A stretch of 64,000 bases of DNA, from NCBI GenBank assembly GCA_002787035.1, contig PCVP01000016.1, positions 17,425-81,424 on the forward strand, written 5' to 3'. Positions 51,391 through 60,736 of this stretch are shown here, piece by piece (position 1 is the first letter of the stretch; each line of letters starts with the position of its first letter). Under the pieces are notes generated by a model. It did no database searches. It was not told where the DNA came from and worked only from the letters and a program-made list of their open reading frames with translations. This DNA is from Candidatus Peregrinibacteria bacterium CG11_big_fil_rev_8_21_14_0_20_49_14 (GTDB lineage Bacteria; Patescibacteriota; Gracilibacteria; Peribacterales; Peribacteraceae). Position numbers and translations under genes: made by a program.

Positions 51391-52226
51391 GACATTTTTG
51401 TATAACATTTCGGCATATTCTCTTTGTATGCGTGCTGGCAGCCTCACTCTGTGCGCTCGCACTCCGGGAAGTCTTGTTGCTTCCCGATGGGAAACTTCAC
51501 CTCTACTTTTTGGATATTGGCCAAGGGGATGCGACGTTTATTGTTACACCATCCGGGAAGCAAATTCTGGTGGATGGAGGGCCCGATATGAGTACCCTAG
51601 AGCACCTGGGAATATACATGCCGTTTTTTGACAGATCCATAGACCTTGTTGTTCTCACACATCCCAATGCGGACCACATGACTGCGCTGCCGGAAGTACT
51701 GCGTCGATACCATGTTTCCTCGGTCCTTCTGAGTGGCAGTGATTACAATTTGGGAAGATACAGCGCGATGATAGAGCAGATTCTCTTACAGAAAATTTCC
51801 GTTGTACTCGCAGATCCGGCAACAGATATAGACATGGAGGATGGCGTGGTTCTCGATATTCTCTGGCCGCAATCCGACACAGTATCTGATTTTGATGTGA
51901 ACAACGCATCTGTTGCGTTGCGGTTACTCTATAAAGACAACAGTGTGCTGCTCCCCGGAGACATAGAGGCTCTCGCAGAGAATATCATTCTTCAGTCAGG
52001 TGTACCGTTACGATCCACTGTGTTAAAGGCGGCACATCATGGCAGTAAAAGCTCTTCATCCACAGGATTCCTTTTGGCTGCTGAGCCGGAACTTGTGATT
52101 GTCTCTGCAGGCCGAGATAATCGTTTCGGACACCCCCACGCCGGAGTGCTCGATCGCCTTGAAAATATGAGCATTCCCCTGCGTTCCACGGCAAAAGAGG
52201 GTACAATTTCGCTTACGTTTCCATGA
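51387..52226 (+). CDS. ComEC/Rec2-type metallo-beta-lactamase domain protein
   Basis: 280 residues from ATG 51387. A single N-terminal hydrophobic segment ('ILFVCVLAASLCALAL') leads into the periplasmic MBL domain of ComEC: 'LYFLDIGQGDATFIVTPSGK', 'ILVDGGPDMS', 'LVVLTHPNADHMTALPEVL', 'NSVLLPGDIEALAEN' and 'VLKAAHHGSKSSSST'. In full-length ComEC this domain follows the transmembrane competence domain, which is absent here, so this is an exported stand-alone version. It may degrade DNA or act as a phosphodiesterase. Its TGA overlaps the ATG of the GlmU-like gene. Confidence 0.9.
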   Translation: MRHFCITFRHILFVCVLAASLCALALREVLLLPDGKLHLYFLDIGQGDATFIVTPSGKQILVDGGPDMSTLEHLGIYMPFFDRSIDLVVLTHPNADHMTALPEVLRRYHVSSVLLSGSDYNLGRYSAMIEQILLQKISVVLADPATDIDMEDGVVLDILWPQSDTVSDFDVNNASVALRLLYKDNSVLLPGDIEALAENIILQSGVPLRSTVLKAAHHGSKSSSSTGFLLAAEPELVIVSAGRDNRFGHPHAGVLDRLENMSIPLRSTAKEGTISLTFP

Positions 52227-53539
52227 AAACAATCCTTCTTCTCGCAGGTCGTTCCACACGATTTTGGCCGCTTGCCGAAAAGACCCTCTTTCCTGTTTGC
52301 GGGAAAACACTGCTGGAACATCAAATAAGCAGGTTGCGGTCTGGAGGGTGTGACGACCTCGTACTGGTGGGAGGAGAACACAACCTGCAGGATGCGCAGT
52401 TGTTGTATCCCGATATTCCCTGCGTGCAGCAGGAGGATTTGCAGCTTGGAATGCGCGGAGCTCTTTTGAGTGCTTTGCCGAAATTGGGTACTGAAAGCGT
52501 GATGATAGTGAGTGGAAACGATGTTATTCATCCGGACGGATACCGTGCGCTCATAAAAGCTGCATCGAAGAAAGGCGTGGGTGGAGCACTGCTTGCCCAG
52601 AAGACTCAGCGCTATTTTCCCGGCGGATACCTTACGCTGGATAACGGGCGTATTACCTCGATTGTCGAAAAGCCCGGTGAAGGGAAAGAGCCGAGTGATC
52701 TTGTGAATATCGTGGCCCACATTCATAACGATCCTCGTGCACTGCTCGACGCATTGCACAATATCGACAAATCGAAAGATGACGGATACGAGCAGGCACT
52801 GCAGAAGCTTTTTGATTCTCATACGTACCATGCCGTTGCCTACGAGGGTGAATGGCAGGCGGTTAAATACCCGTGGCACCTGCTCTCTCTTCTTGAGTTA
52901 CTGCTTGAAGACTGCACCAAGCTTTTCGTACATGACACGGCGACCGTGCACCCGACTGCGGTAATAGACGGCCCTGTTGTGTTGGGGGAAGGCGTGAAGG
53001 TAATGCCACATGCAACGGTACGAGGCCCCTGCACAGTGGGACCAAATACGGTCATTGCAAATAACGCACTGGTGCGAAATTCGAGTATTGGAAGTGACTG
53101 TGTTATCGGTTACAACACGGAGGTAAAGGGCAGTGTGCTGCACAGTCATGTATGGACACATATGACATATATAGGAGACAGCGTCATTGGCCGGAACGTA
53201 TCGTTTGGGGGAGGTGCAGTAACAGCAAATTTCCGCCTGGATGAACAAGAAGTAACTTCGATGGTGCAAGGAGAGCAAGTGCAGTCCGGCTGCACGAAGC
53301 TGGGGGCGATTATCGGAAACGACTGTCGTCTCGGGATACAGGTCGGTATAAGTCCCGGTATTAAAATAGGATCAGGCTCTTTTGTAAGCAGCGGAACCAT
53401 GGTCACACAGGACATTCCTGAGAACCAATTTGTGCGTATGAAAGACGGAAAATTACATCATTTAGAAAACCGAACGGCAGCCCCGAACCCCGATGAAAGA
53501 GAAAAATACAAACAGGATGTGACCGGTGGAAAGCAGTAG
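52223..53539 (+). CDS. GlmU-like bifunctional sugar nucleotidyltransferase/left-handed beta-helix protein
   Basis: 438 residues. The N-terminal nucleotidyltransferase has 'AGRSTRFWPLAEKTLFPV' (a variant of GGxGTRLxPLTxxxPK), 'SGNDVIHPDG' and 'TSIVEKPGEGKEPS'. The C-terminal half is a left-handed beta-helix of hexapeptides ('PTAVIDGPVVLGEGVKVMPH', 'NTVIANNALVRNSSIGSDCV', 'GSFVSSGTMVTQDIPENQFV'). This is the layout of GlmU and of glucose-1-phosphate thymidylyl- or uridylyltransferases; the sugar and NTP cannot be fixed. The acetyltransferase residues of true GlmU are not obvious. It overlaps the ComEC-like gene by 4 nt. The stretch after it holds the oriC candidate. Confidence 0.87.
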   Translation: MKTILLLAGRSTRFWPLAEKTLFPVCGKTLLEHQISRLRSGGCDDLVLVGGEHNLQDAQLLYPDIPCVQQEDLQLGMRGALLSALPKLGTESVMIVSGNDVIHPDGYRALIKAASKKGVGGALLAQKTQRYFPGGYLTLDNGRITSIVEKPGEGKEPSDLVNIVAHIHNDPRALLDALHNIDKSKDDGYEQALQKLFDSHTYHAVAYEGEWQAVKYPWHLLSLLELLLEDCTKLFVHDTATVHPTAVIDGPVVLGEGVKVMPHATVRGPCTVGPNTVIANNALVRNSSIGSDCVIGYNTEVKGSVLHSHVWTHMTYIGDSVIGRNVSFGGGAVTANFRLDEQEVTSMVQGEQVQSGCTKLGAIIGNDCRLGIQVGISPGIKIGSGSFVSSGTMVTQDIPENQFVRMKDGKLHHLENRTAAPNPDEREKYKQDVTGGKQ

Positions 53540-53866
53540 GCTTTCTCCACAACCCTGTGGAAAGGGAGGAAAGGGAGAATGGAGTGAGTAGAGAAGACTT
53601 TTCCACATACATTCTTTGTTTATGGCTTTGGTAAGCCGAGAATCGCATATTTTCTCTTGCGTGTATTTTATGAGGAGTTATCCACAACTTTTCCACATAT
53701 CTATAACAATAGAACGCTGCTTATTTTGTGATTGGCAATCAAATTTTAAGTTAGATAAAAACTTTACAGGACTTTTCCACGTCATAGACTATGAAATGTG
53801 AATATTTAAAAAGGGTTCACTATTACTACTAACTATTAACATAATATATTCTTTTTCTCTTATTAT
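53540..53866. other. oriC: Putative replication origin (oriC) upstream of dnaN
   Basis: A 327-nt gene-free stretch ending at dnaN. It carries a perfect DnaA box TTATCCACA (53678-53686) and close variants: TTTTCCACA at 53599-53607 and 53689-53697, TTTTCCACG at 53773-53781, and the inverted pair TTCTCCACA/TGTGGAAAG at 53543-53564. The 3' part (~53700-53866) is strongly AT-rich, as for a DNA-unwinding element. dnaA itself is not next to it in the window, so the usual dnaA-dnaN pair is split or lies elsewhere. All genes from 48.4 to 64 kb point rightward. Confidence 0.7.
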
Positions 53867-55039
53867 ATGAAGTTTTCCTGCCAAAAAGACAATCTCCTTC
53901 AGGCACTCACATTGGTGAGTAGGGCAATTGGTGGGCAGCAAGCTCTTCCTATTTTGGGAAATGTTTTATTGGAAGCAGAAGGAAAGCGTTGCAGGGTAAG
54001 TGCCACCGATTTAGAGCTGAGTATTATTACAAGTTTTGAAGCAAATATAGAAAACGAAGGTTCTATAACCATTCCCGCAAAAGCATTTTTAAATTTTGCT
54101 CAATACAACTCCGACGATGAAATATTATTGGAAACAAGTGAGGGTACGCAGTTAAAATGTACTTCCAAGCATACAAAAACTGTCATAGCGGGAGAGCCGG
54201 CGCAAGAGTATCCGACCATTACACCCATTGAAAAAGAAACATCTTTCACTTTGGACATTCCACCGCTTTTAGAGGCACTGCACATGGTGACATTTGCTTC
54301 TGCAAAAACAACACTTAGACCGGTACTTTCAGGTGTGTATCTTCGTGCAGAAAAAGGGCAATTGGTATTTGTGGCGACGGACAGTTACAGGCTTTCTGAA
54401 TTCAGGATGGATGCAGAATCCAGTGGTTCAGATATTTCCTGCATTATACCGGTGAAAGTTTTAGAGGAACTTCGTTCCATTCTCAGTTCCAAAAAAACAG
54501 ATTCTGAGGATAAAAAACAGAAGAGGTCTGCAGATGATGACTCTGAGAAAATAAAAAAGAAGCCGCAAGTGGAAGTGGCTCTCAGTAACCAACAAATTGA
54601 ACTAAGTATCGGAAACACCACTCTTCTCTCACGTCTTATAGATGGTAAGTTCCCTGACTATCAGCAAATTATTCCTGGTGAAGCAAAGACAAAAGTACTG
54701 CTTCCAACCAGAGAACTTATAACCACAGTGAAACGAATGCATTATTTTGCAAAAGAAATTAATAACAACCTGACATTTGAGTTCTCCAAAGACAGTGTTT
54801 ATATCACCACTCCGCAAACACAGGCAGGAAAAGATGAAACAACTTTGAGTGCGGAGGTTACAGGGGCTACCAATAAAATTGCTCTCAGTTCATCATATCT
54901 TTTAGATTTTCTTAGTCATGTGGATGATGAGAATGTAGAATTCCGCCTGACAGACAGCATGCATCCCGCTGTCTTTCATACTACCTCCAATAAACTATTT
55001 CTTCACCTTATAATGCCTTTGCGCATTCAGGAGGAATAG
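53867..55039 (+). CDS. dnaN: DNA polymerase III beta subunit (sliding clamp)
   Basis: 390 residues. The clamp encircles DNA and tethers the polymerase. Family motifs: 'MKFSCQKDNLLQALTLVSRA', 'LPILGNVLLEAEGKRCRVSA', 'ATDLELSI', 'RPVLSGVYLRAEKGQLVFVA', 'ATDSYRLS', 'LIDGKFPDYQQIIP' and the C-terminal 'LIMPLRIQEE'. It is ~15-25 residues longer than typical because of a charged insert after 'SILSSKKTDSEDKKQKRSAD' (residues ~206-235) near the domain II/III junction. The ATG is preceded by the DnaA-box region. Confidence 0.97.
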   Translation: MKFSCQKDNLLQALTLVSRAIGGQQALPILGNVLLEAEGKRCRVSATDLELSIITSFEANIENEGSITIPAKAFLNFAQYNSDDEILLETSEGTQLKCTSKHTKTVIAGEPAQEYPTITPIEKETSFTLDIPPLLEALHMVTFASAKTTLRPVLSGVYLRAEKGQLVFVATDSYRLSEFRMDAESSGSDISCIIPVKVLEELRSILSSKKTDSEDKKQKRSADDDSEKIKKKPQVEVALSNQQIELSIGNTTLLSRLIDGKFPDYQQIIPGEAKTKVLLPTRELITTVKRMHYFAKEINNNLTFEFSKDSVYITTPQTQAGKDETTLSAEVTGATNKIALSSSYLLDFLSHVDDENVEFRLTDSMHPAVFHTTSNKLFLHLIMPLRIQEE

Positions 55040-55122
55040 GATTGGTTTCTTCTCATCACTCCCCCTTTCACACACGTTTTGTGTGTATATAGGGCACATC
55101 ATCATTTTAACTTTTGGCTGCC

Positions 55123-58100
55123 ATGAAGCCTTCTGTCTTTCTAGGAGACGACACTCACAGCGACCTGACCCAACTTCTTCAATCCAAGAGGCGTCTTGTG
55201 TTGTCCGGTGCGTCAAATGAGACTGCGAAGGCACTGCTGACAAGCAATATTTTATTGCATCACCCCCAGCCATCCCTTTTGGTTACAGAGAAGGCAACAG
55301 GTGCGGAAGCATTGCGTCACTGGTTGGACTTTTTTGATCTGCAGGCTCACATTCTTCTTCCAATTGAAAATGAGGACGAAGAAATAGACCCTTCCGCACT
55401 ACAAGAATTCCTTTTGTTTATGAGGGGGGAAGATACCAGGGTTTCCATAGTTACCCGCGACCTCTGGGACTCGGATTTTCCGCTGTTTTCAGAGTTGGAT
55501 TCGCAAAAAATTGTTCTGAAAAAAGGTGATGAAGTTGAATTTACCAACATTGTGGAAGATTTGATAGAGAGGGGATACAGCCATGGAGATGATATTTACC
55601 TTCATCCGGGTGAGTACAGAAGGTCCGGTGATACGTTCGATATTTACCCCATTCAAACGACACAACCCTACAGAATTTCATTCCACTTCAATGCAGTGGA
55701 ATCGATTTTCTCAGTTGATTCAAAGGATTTATCCATCACACAAGACGCAGGAAACACCCTGGAAATCTTCCCTGTTATGTACGAAAATACCGCGCCTATC
55801 AGTAAGCAGCTTCCCGGTAAAACACTGCTTATTTTGGATGATCAGGACGACATAGAGGAGCCCATGCAGGTGCACACGTTACGATTCACCGCATTTCCCA
55901 AAACAGAAGAGAACCACATACATCTTCGGTACCTTTCTGTTTTAAAGTTCTACACACTCTCAGACTTCTTAAATGATGTTCGGGACAAAATCCAACAAGG
56001 ATGGAGTCTCTTTGTGGTGACCAAAAGACAGGAAGAACTTCGAAAAATTTGCGAGGAAGAACACATCCCCCACACGGTAAAAACTGAAAAAAAAGGAAGC
56101 GCCATCACAATAATGTCTGCCGCTTTGGATGATCTGCTTCCACACTCTCTGCAAAATCCGGATCTCAAAATCGCACTGCTCACAGACAGAGAAATCTTTT
56201 CGTTACGCAAGTCCATAAAACAGCGCAGTGTGCAAAAGCTCGCACTGGATTTCATAACCTCTCTCACTCCCGGGGACTACGTGGTCCATATGGAGCATGG
56301 AATAGGGCACTTTGAGGGAATGACACAAAAGGAGGTGGATGGTACATCTCGTGAGTATCTGGAACTTACGTATGCCGAAGGCGATAAGTTGTTTATTCCG
56401 GTGGATCAGGCCGACAAGCTCAGTAAGTTTGTGTATGAAGAAGGCAGTGAGCCTTCGCTGACAAGACTCGGCACCATGGAATGGAAAAAGATAACGGAAA
56501 AAATGAGACAGGAAACGGAGAAGATAGCCAAAGAGCTTCTGGAACTGTATGCAAAGCGCGCAAACGCAAAGGGATACGCGTATCAGGACGACGGGGATGC
56601 GATGAAAAAATTTGAAAGCGCATTTAAGTATCAGGAAACTCCGGGGCAGCTAAAAGCGATAGAAGATATAAAGGCGGATATGGAAGATGACCACCCCATG
56701 GACAGGCTTATTTGCGGAGATGTGGGATTCGGAAAAACAGAAGTAGCCATGAGAGCAGCTTTCAAGGCTGTGCAATCCGGGAAACAGGTGGCAGTGGTGG
56801 CACCTATTACCATCTTGGCGGATCAGCACTTCCATAATTTTCGTGAGCGCATGTCGGAATTTCCGATACGCATAGAAATGCTCAGTCGATTCCGCAGTGC
56901 CAGTCAGCAGAAAGAAATTCTGGAAAAACTTCGGAAGGGTGATGTGGATATCATCATCGGAACGCACCGTCTTATTCAAAAAGATGTTGAATTCTTCAAC
57001 CTTGGTTTGGTTATTGTGGACGAAGAGCAAAGGTTTGGTGTGAAACAAAAAGAGCACCTGAAAGAAATGAGAGCATCGGTGGATATTCTCACTCTTACTG
57101 CCACACCTATTCCAAGAACATTGAATCTCGGACTTCATAAATTACGAGATATCACCACCATTACCACTCCTCCTCCGGGGCGTCTTCCCATTATCACCGA
57201 GGTGCGCAAGTATTCGGACCAACTTGTGCGTCAGGCAATTATGTACGAGTTGGAGCGTGGAGGTCAGGTGTATTTGTTGCATAACAGGGTGGAGACAATA
57301 GATGCCTATGCATCCAAGCTGCAGAAACTTGTGCCAACTGCAAAAATTGTTGTGGGGCACGGTCAGCTGAAGCCCGAAGATCTGGAGCGGAGAATCGTCC
57401 AATTTAAAACAGGAGAGTGCAATGTTCTGGTCAGCTCCACAATCATTGAAAATGGTATCGATCTTCCCAATGCCAACACTCTCATCGTCAATGAAGCGGA
57501 GAGATTTGGTCTCGCACAGCTGTACCAGCTCCGCGGTCGTGTGGGACGCAGCAAGACGCAGGCACACGCTTTCTTCCTCTATCATACCCAGAAGCTCAAG
57601 GACGATGCTCGCAAGCGTCTCAGGGCGATTGTGGAAGCCTGCGAGCTTGGTAGTGGGTTCCAGGTGGCCATGCGCGACTTAGAAATTCGTGGTGCGGGAG
57701 AAATACTCGGCGCGCATCAATCCGGGACAATGCATACCGTGGGCGTAAGCCACTATTTGCGTATGCTCAAACATGCGGTCGAAGAATTGCGCACAGGGGA
57801 AAGAGGTACGGCAGAAGAGGAGATTACAGTTGAAATCCAACTCCCCATAGAAGCACTGCTTCCTTCGTACTACATTCCCGACGAGCAGGAAAAAATATCG
57901 GTGTATCAAAAACTTGCAGGAAGTGAAGACGAAGCGATTCTTGCCGAATTTGAAGAAGATCTTAAGGAAGAATATGGCGATCCTCCGAAGCAGGTACTGA
58001 ATCTGTTCGCCATTCTTCGCCTGAAAATGGTTTGCAGAAGAGTCGGAGTGTTGAGAATAAAAATGGAAGAGAAAGTGGGAGGAGATCGTGAAATTGTTCT

Positions 58101-58320
58101 GACTTTAAGCCCCAGAGTTACTGCCAATGAAATAATGCAACTGCTCAGCAGAAACTCGAAATGGCGCATAAGCGGTTCCAATCTCCGGTTGTATGAGAAG
58201 ATGCTCGCAAGCGGACCGGGTAAAAACGACAGAGAATGGTTGGGAAACCTACAGGAGGAAATAGCTGTCCTGGAAAAGAAAAAGAAAAGTGCAGCCAAGA
58301 AGCCAAAAAAACAGGCGTAG
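55123..58320 (+). CDS. mfd: Transcription-repair coupling factor Mfd
   Basis: 1065 residues from ATG 55123; the track's TTG adds three residues. Mfd removes stalled RNA polymerase and recruits UvrA. Order: a UvrB-homologous N-part (~1-330), the RNAP-binding CarD-like domain ('TPGDYVVHMEHGIGHFEGMT'), the RecG-like translocase with Walker A 'GDVGFGKTEVAMRAA', 'DEEQRFGVKQKEHL', 'LTATPIPRTLNL' and 'GRVGRSKTQAHAFFLY', then the C-terminal TRCF domain ('RDLEIRGAGEILGAHQSG'). Slightly shorter than E. coli Mfd (1148). It begins 83 nt after dnaN; a small ACACAC-GTTTT-GTGTGT hairpin lies in between. Confidence 0.97.
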   Translation: MKPSVFLGDDTHSDLTQLLQSKRRLVLSGASNETAKALLTSNILLHHPQPSLLVTEKATGAEALRHWLDFFDLQAHILLPIENEDEEIDPSALQEFLLFMRGEDTRVSIVTRDLWDSDFPLFSELDSQKIVLKKGDEVEFTNIVEDLIERGYSHGDDIYLHPGEYRRSGDTFDIYPIQTTQPYRISFHFNAVESIFSVDSKDLSITQDAGNTLEIFPVMYENTAPISKQLPGKTLLILDDQDDIEEPMQVHTLRFTAFPKTEENHIHLRYLSVLKFYTLSDFLNDVRDKIQQGWSLFVVTKRQEELRKICEEEHIPHTVKTEKKGSAITIMSAALDDLLPHSLQNPDLKIALLTDREIFSLRKSIKQRSVQKLALDFITSLTPGDYVVHMEHGIGHFEGMTQKEVDGTSREYLELTYAEGDKLFIPVDQADKLSKFVYEEGSEPSLTRLGTMEWKKITEKMRQETEKIAKELLELYAKRANAKGYAYQDDGDAMKKFESAFKYQETPGQLKAIEDIKADMEDDHPMDRLICGDVGFGKTEVAMRAAFKAVQSGKQVAVVAPITILADQHFHNFRERMSEFPIRIEMLSRFRSASQQKEILEKLRKGDVDIIIGTHRLIQKDVEFFNLGLVIVDEEQRFGVKQKEHLKEMRASVDILTLTATPIPRTLNLGLHKLRDITTITTPPPGRLPIITEVRKYSDQLVRQAIMYELERGGQVYLLHNRVETIDAYASKLQKLVPTAKIVVGHGQLKPEDLERRIVQFKTGECNVLVSSTIIENGIDLPNANTLIVNEAERFGLAQLYQLRGRVGRSKTQAHAFFLYHTQKLKDDARKRLRAIVEACELGSGFQVAMRDLEIRGAGEILGAHQSGTMHTVGVSHYLRMLKHAVEELRTGERGTAEEEITVEIQLPIEALLPSYYIPDEQEKISVYQKLAGSEDEAILAEFEEDLKEEYGDPPKQVLNLFAILRLKMVCRRVGVLRIKMEEKVGGDREIVLTLSPRVTANEIMQLLSRNSKWRISGSNLRLYEKMLASGPGKNDREWLGNLQEEIAVLEKKKKSAAKKPKKQA

Positions 58321-58352
58321 TGTTTCATATTCACTACAATCGGTATTTGGTG

Positions 58353-58358
58353 TATAAT
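58353..58358 (+). promoter_or_regulatory. -10 element of the repeat-protein gene
   Basis: TATAAT preceded by TG ('TTGGTGTATAAT'), an extended -10, only 8 nt before the ATG at 58367. The transcript would be leaderless or nearly so. Confidence 0.6.
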
Positions 58359-58366
58359 TATGAGAT

Positions 58367-60133
58367 ATGCCTAAATCTTCTTCTCGCAAAGGCTTGCCTC
58401 TTGATGACGAGGCACTCGAATGGACGAAGGAGCAATGGAACGAATACACTTCGAGCCAGAGTTTTATAGATACATACGTGGATGGGGCGGAGGTGAATAT
58501 CAGTACTCTTATTGCGGATATAGGTCCGAAAAAGTATTTGGCTCTCATGGAGAACGGAACGTACCTGGTGTCCTTTAAAGATAAAGTTATTCACTCCAAG
58601 ACTCGCAAGGGAATGGAGATTTTAGGAAAAGCGTTACGCAGAGGAGAGCTTTCCATACGTAAACTTTCGGAGGCGGATATTATTGCGGGCAATAAGGCCG
58701 ACGATCTCATTCAAGACGCCATTACGATTGCCGGAGAGTATCTGGAGCCGAATGCGGACTGGGATGATGACTCGTATGCGGCGGCAATGCTCTGGGCTCC
58801 GGACCAATGGAGAGAGTGCATTCGCTACAGCAACTTTCGCAAACATTTCGTGAGAGGGGGTGTGGTGCAACTTCCGAAACTTAAAAAGTCCGGAATGCCC
58901 GAAGAGCTTATGAACCGTATGATCGATCGCGCACTCAATTTGGTGCGTGTGGAAAATCAAGTGATAGACGCCGACACGGACGAAGGTGTCATTCTGCTGG
59001 AGAAGGCTTTGGCTGAAGGAAAAGTAAGTCTGTCTCGTATGATAGAAGCTGAGGTTTTTACGCGTCAGGAAGCGATAAACCTGCATCAGGAGGCGGTGCA
59101 TTTTGCGGAAAATAACTTGCATGGTTCGGCGCAGTGGGCAGAGGATCAGCGAAAGGTTGTTATTCCATGGATACCCGAACAGTGGGATGCGTTTGTAGAC
59201 AGCGTCGCATTCGATGAGTTTGTGGAGGAGGGGTTTGTGAATATTCCCGCACTTAAAACAGTGATGGGATCTGACATGGTGGATTTATTGCTTGATAAGG
59301 TACATACGCTTGTGGAGGTCGATTCTCGAATTGTGCACTCAACGACCAAAGAGGGTCGCGCTCATCTTTTACGGGCAATAACGAACGGAAAAATATTATT
59401 GCAGACACTTGTACGAGCCGGATTTCTTCATGCATCAGAGGTTGAAGGTAAGTTGGAAGAGGCGCGAAAAATTGCAAAAGCCTGTTTTCAAAAAGGGGCA
59501 AGATGGGATTCACTCAGTGAGCGAGATGCCATGAAATGGTCTCCCGACGAGTGGGATGCTGCCATAAACTGCATTAATTTTGCGGAGAGATTTACAAAGA
59601 AGGGAGTGGTACAGAAAGATGCATTTACAGGTCTTATGAGCGAGGCATTGTACGGTCGCATGGTGCAACGCTCTTCGTATCTTGTGCAGCTGGGTACCGA
59701 TGTTGTGGACGTGCGTACCAGAGAAGGAAGAGATGTCGCAGAAGCAAGTCTGTGGGAAGGGAATATTTCGGTGCGGATGGGTTTGGTCTTAAATCTCATA
59801 ACCCGTGCACAAGCAGACGAGCTGTATGAACAGGCGCGTGAGGTCGCTCGTCGCAATATTCAAAAAGGAAAAAAGTGGAGCAAAGAAGATATAGAATTGG
59901 CAAAAAGCTGGAGTCCGGATCAGTGGCAGCAGGCACTGGAAGCCACAAACTTTTCCATTATTTTTACGGATGACGGAAAGGTGAACAGAGACAGGGCCGT
60001 TGTTGCCATGACACCCGAACTTTTTGATATTATGGTGGAACGTACGCATGCATTTATACGGGTGGGCTCCACCATCTACGACGGATTCACCAAGAAGGGA
60101 TACGATACTTTAAACAGAATGAATCTTCTCTAG
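58367..60133 (+). CDS. Protein made of five ~124-residue tandem repeats (unknown family)
   Basis: 588 residues with no signal peptide or membrane helix. Each unit opens with a Trp-x-x-x-x-Trp helix: 'WTKEQWNEYTSSQSF' (Trp 19), 'WAPDQWRECIRYSNF' (143), 'WIPEQWDAFVDSVAF' (268), 'WSPDEWDAAINCINF' (391) and 'WSPDQWQQALEATNF' (515), a period of 123-125. Within a unit come 'f...F...G.V', 'D..T.EG...L..AL..G.iS' and a helix ending '.A..A.....W'. The pattern is probably an all-helical solenoid. It matches no family that I recognise. It sits between mfd and a small membrane protein, possibly in one operon with the next gene, which starts 3 nt after the stop. Confidence 0.7.
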   Translation: MPKSSSRKGLPLDDEALEWTKEQWNEYTSSQSFIDTYVDGAEVNISTLIADIGPKKYLALMENGTYLVSFKDKVIHSKTRKGMEILGKALRRGELSIRKLSEADIIAGNKADDLIQDAITIAGEYLEPNADWDDDSYAAAMLWAPDQWRECIRYSNFRKHFVRGGVVQLPKLKKSGMPEELMNRMIDRALNLVRVENQVIDADTDEGVILLEKALAEGKVSLSRMIEAEVFTRQEAINLHQEAVHFAENNLHGSAQWAEDQRKVVIPWIPEQWDAFVDSVAFDEFVEEGFVNIPALKTVMGSDMVDLLLDKVHTLVEVDSRIVHSTTKEGRAHLLRAITNGKILLQTLVRAGFLHASEVEGKLEEARKIAKACFQKGARWDSLSERDAMKWSPDEWDAAINCINFAERFTKKGVVQKDAFTGLMSEALYGRMVQRSSYLVQLGTDVVDVRTREGRDVAEASLWEGNISVRMGLVLNLITRAQADELYEQAREVARRNIQKGKKWSKEDIELAKSWSPDQWQQALEATNFSIIFTDDGKVNRDRAVVAMTPELFDIMVERTHAFIRVGSTIYDGFTKKGYDTLNRMNLL

Positions 60134-60136
60134 TAC

Positions 60137-60664
60137 ATGGTTTCCACCCAATTTATCACCGGAATCCTTTCTTCCGTTATCCTTGTTGTCGGTGCAGCTT
60201 GGCCCATTCGGAAGGTTTCGAAGCCGGCTTACTCCGTAAAAAACTGGCTGTTTCTTGCGGGGGGACTTGGCATGTTTACGTACTCACTTTTGGGATACCT
60301 GGAAGGAGGTCCGATTTTCTTTGTGATACTGCAAGTATTCATTCTCTGTGCGAGCACTCTCATGATGCTCAATACCGGCGATAGGTTTGATGTGACGGTT
60401 CTTTCTTCGTGCGGATTTGCCATGATTCTCTGGACTCTTACAAATTACGAAGGGATAAGCACTGTTTTTTTCATTCTGGGTCTCTGTGGTATTGGTATCG
60501 GTTACGCACTTAATACGGGCACACTTCGTCGCAATGTTATGCTGGTGCTTGGGAGCATTATCATTGCCGTATTCAGTTACATTGAAATGAGCTGGATGTT
60601 CTTCTGGCTCAACACTTTTTTTGCCCTCTTTTCGGGGTATCACGCACTGCGCTTGCGCAAGTAA
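60137..60664 (+). CDS. Small polytopic membrane protein (six helices)
   Basis: 175 residues with six predicted transmembrane helices in close succession, among them 'GILSSVILVVGAAWPI', 'NWLFLAGGLGMFTYSLLGY' and 'FFVILQVFILCASTLMML'. There is no signature of a known transporter or enzyme. It starts 3 nt after the five-repeat protein, so the two are almost certainly translated from one mRNA and may act together at the membrane. Confidence 0.65.
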   Translation: MVSTQFITGILSSVILVVGAAWPIRKVSKPAYSVKNWLFLAGGLGMFTYSLLGYLEGGPIFFVILQVFILCASTLMMLNTGDRFDVTVLSSCGFAMILWTLTNYEGISTVFFILGLCGIGIGYALNTGTLRRNVMLVLGSIIIAVFSYIEMSWMFFWLNTFFALFSGYHALRLRK

Positions 60665-60707
60665 ATAACCGTTGGTGCCGCACCTGGAAATGAATAGGGT
60701 TTTCTGC

Positions 60708-60713
60708 TATAAT
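60708..60713 (+). promoter_or_regulatory. -10 element of the coiled-coil/giant-protein unit
   Basis: A perfect TATAAT 24 nt before the ATG at 60737. The -35 region (TGGAAA at 60685-60690) is weak. Confidence 0.5.
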
Positions 60714-60736
60714 TTTACGATACACACATACATTTC

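Noticed and set aside
53540-53866. Mobile-element scar or attachment site in the gene-free stretch
   Set aside because: No terminal repeats, tRNA or integrase are present; the DnaA-box content explains it better.
55072-55092. ACACAC-GTTTT-GTGTGT hairpin between dnaN and mfd as a terminator
   Set aside because: A short stem without a T-tract; insufficient to call a terminator.
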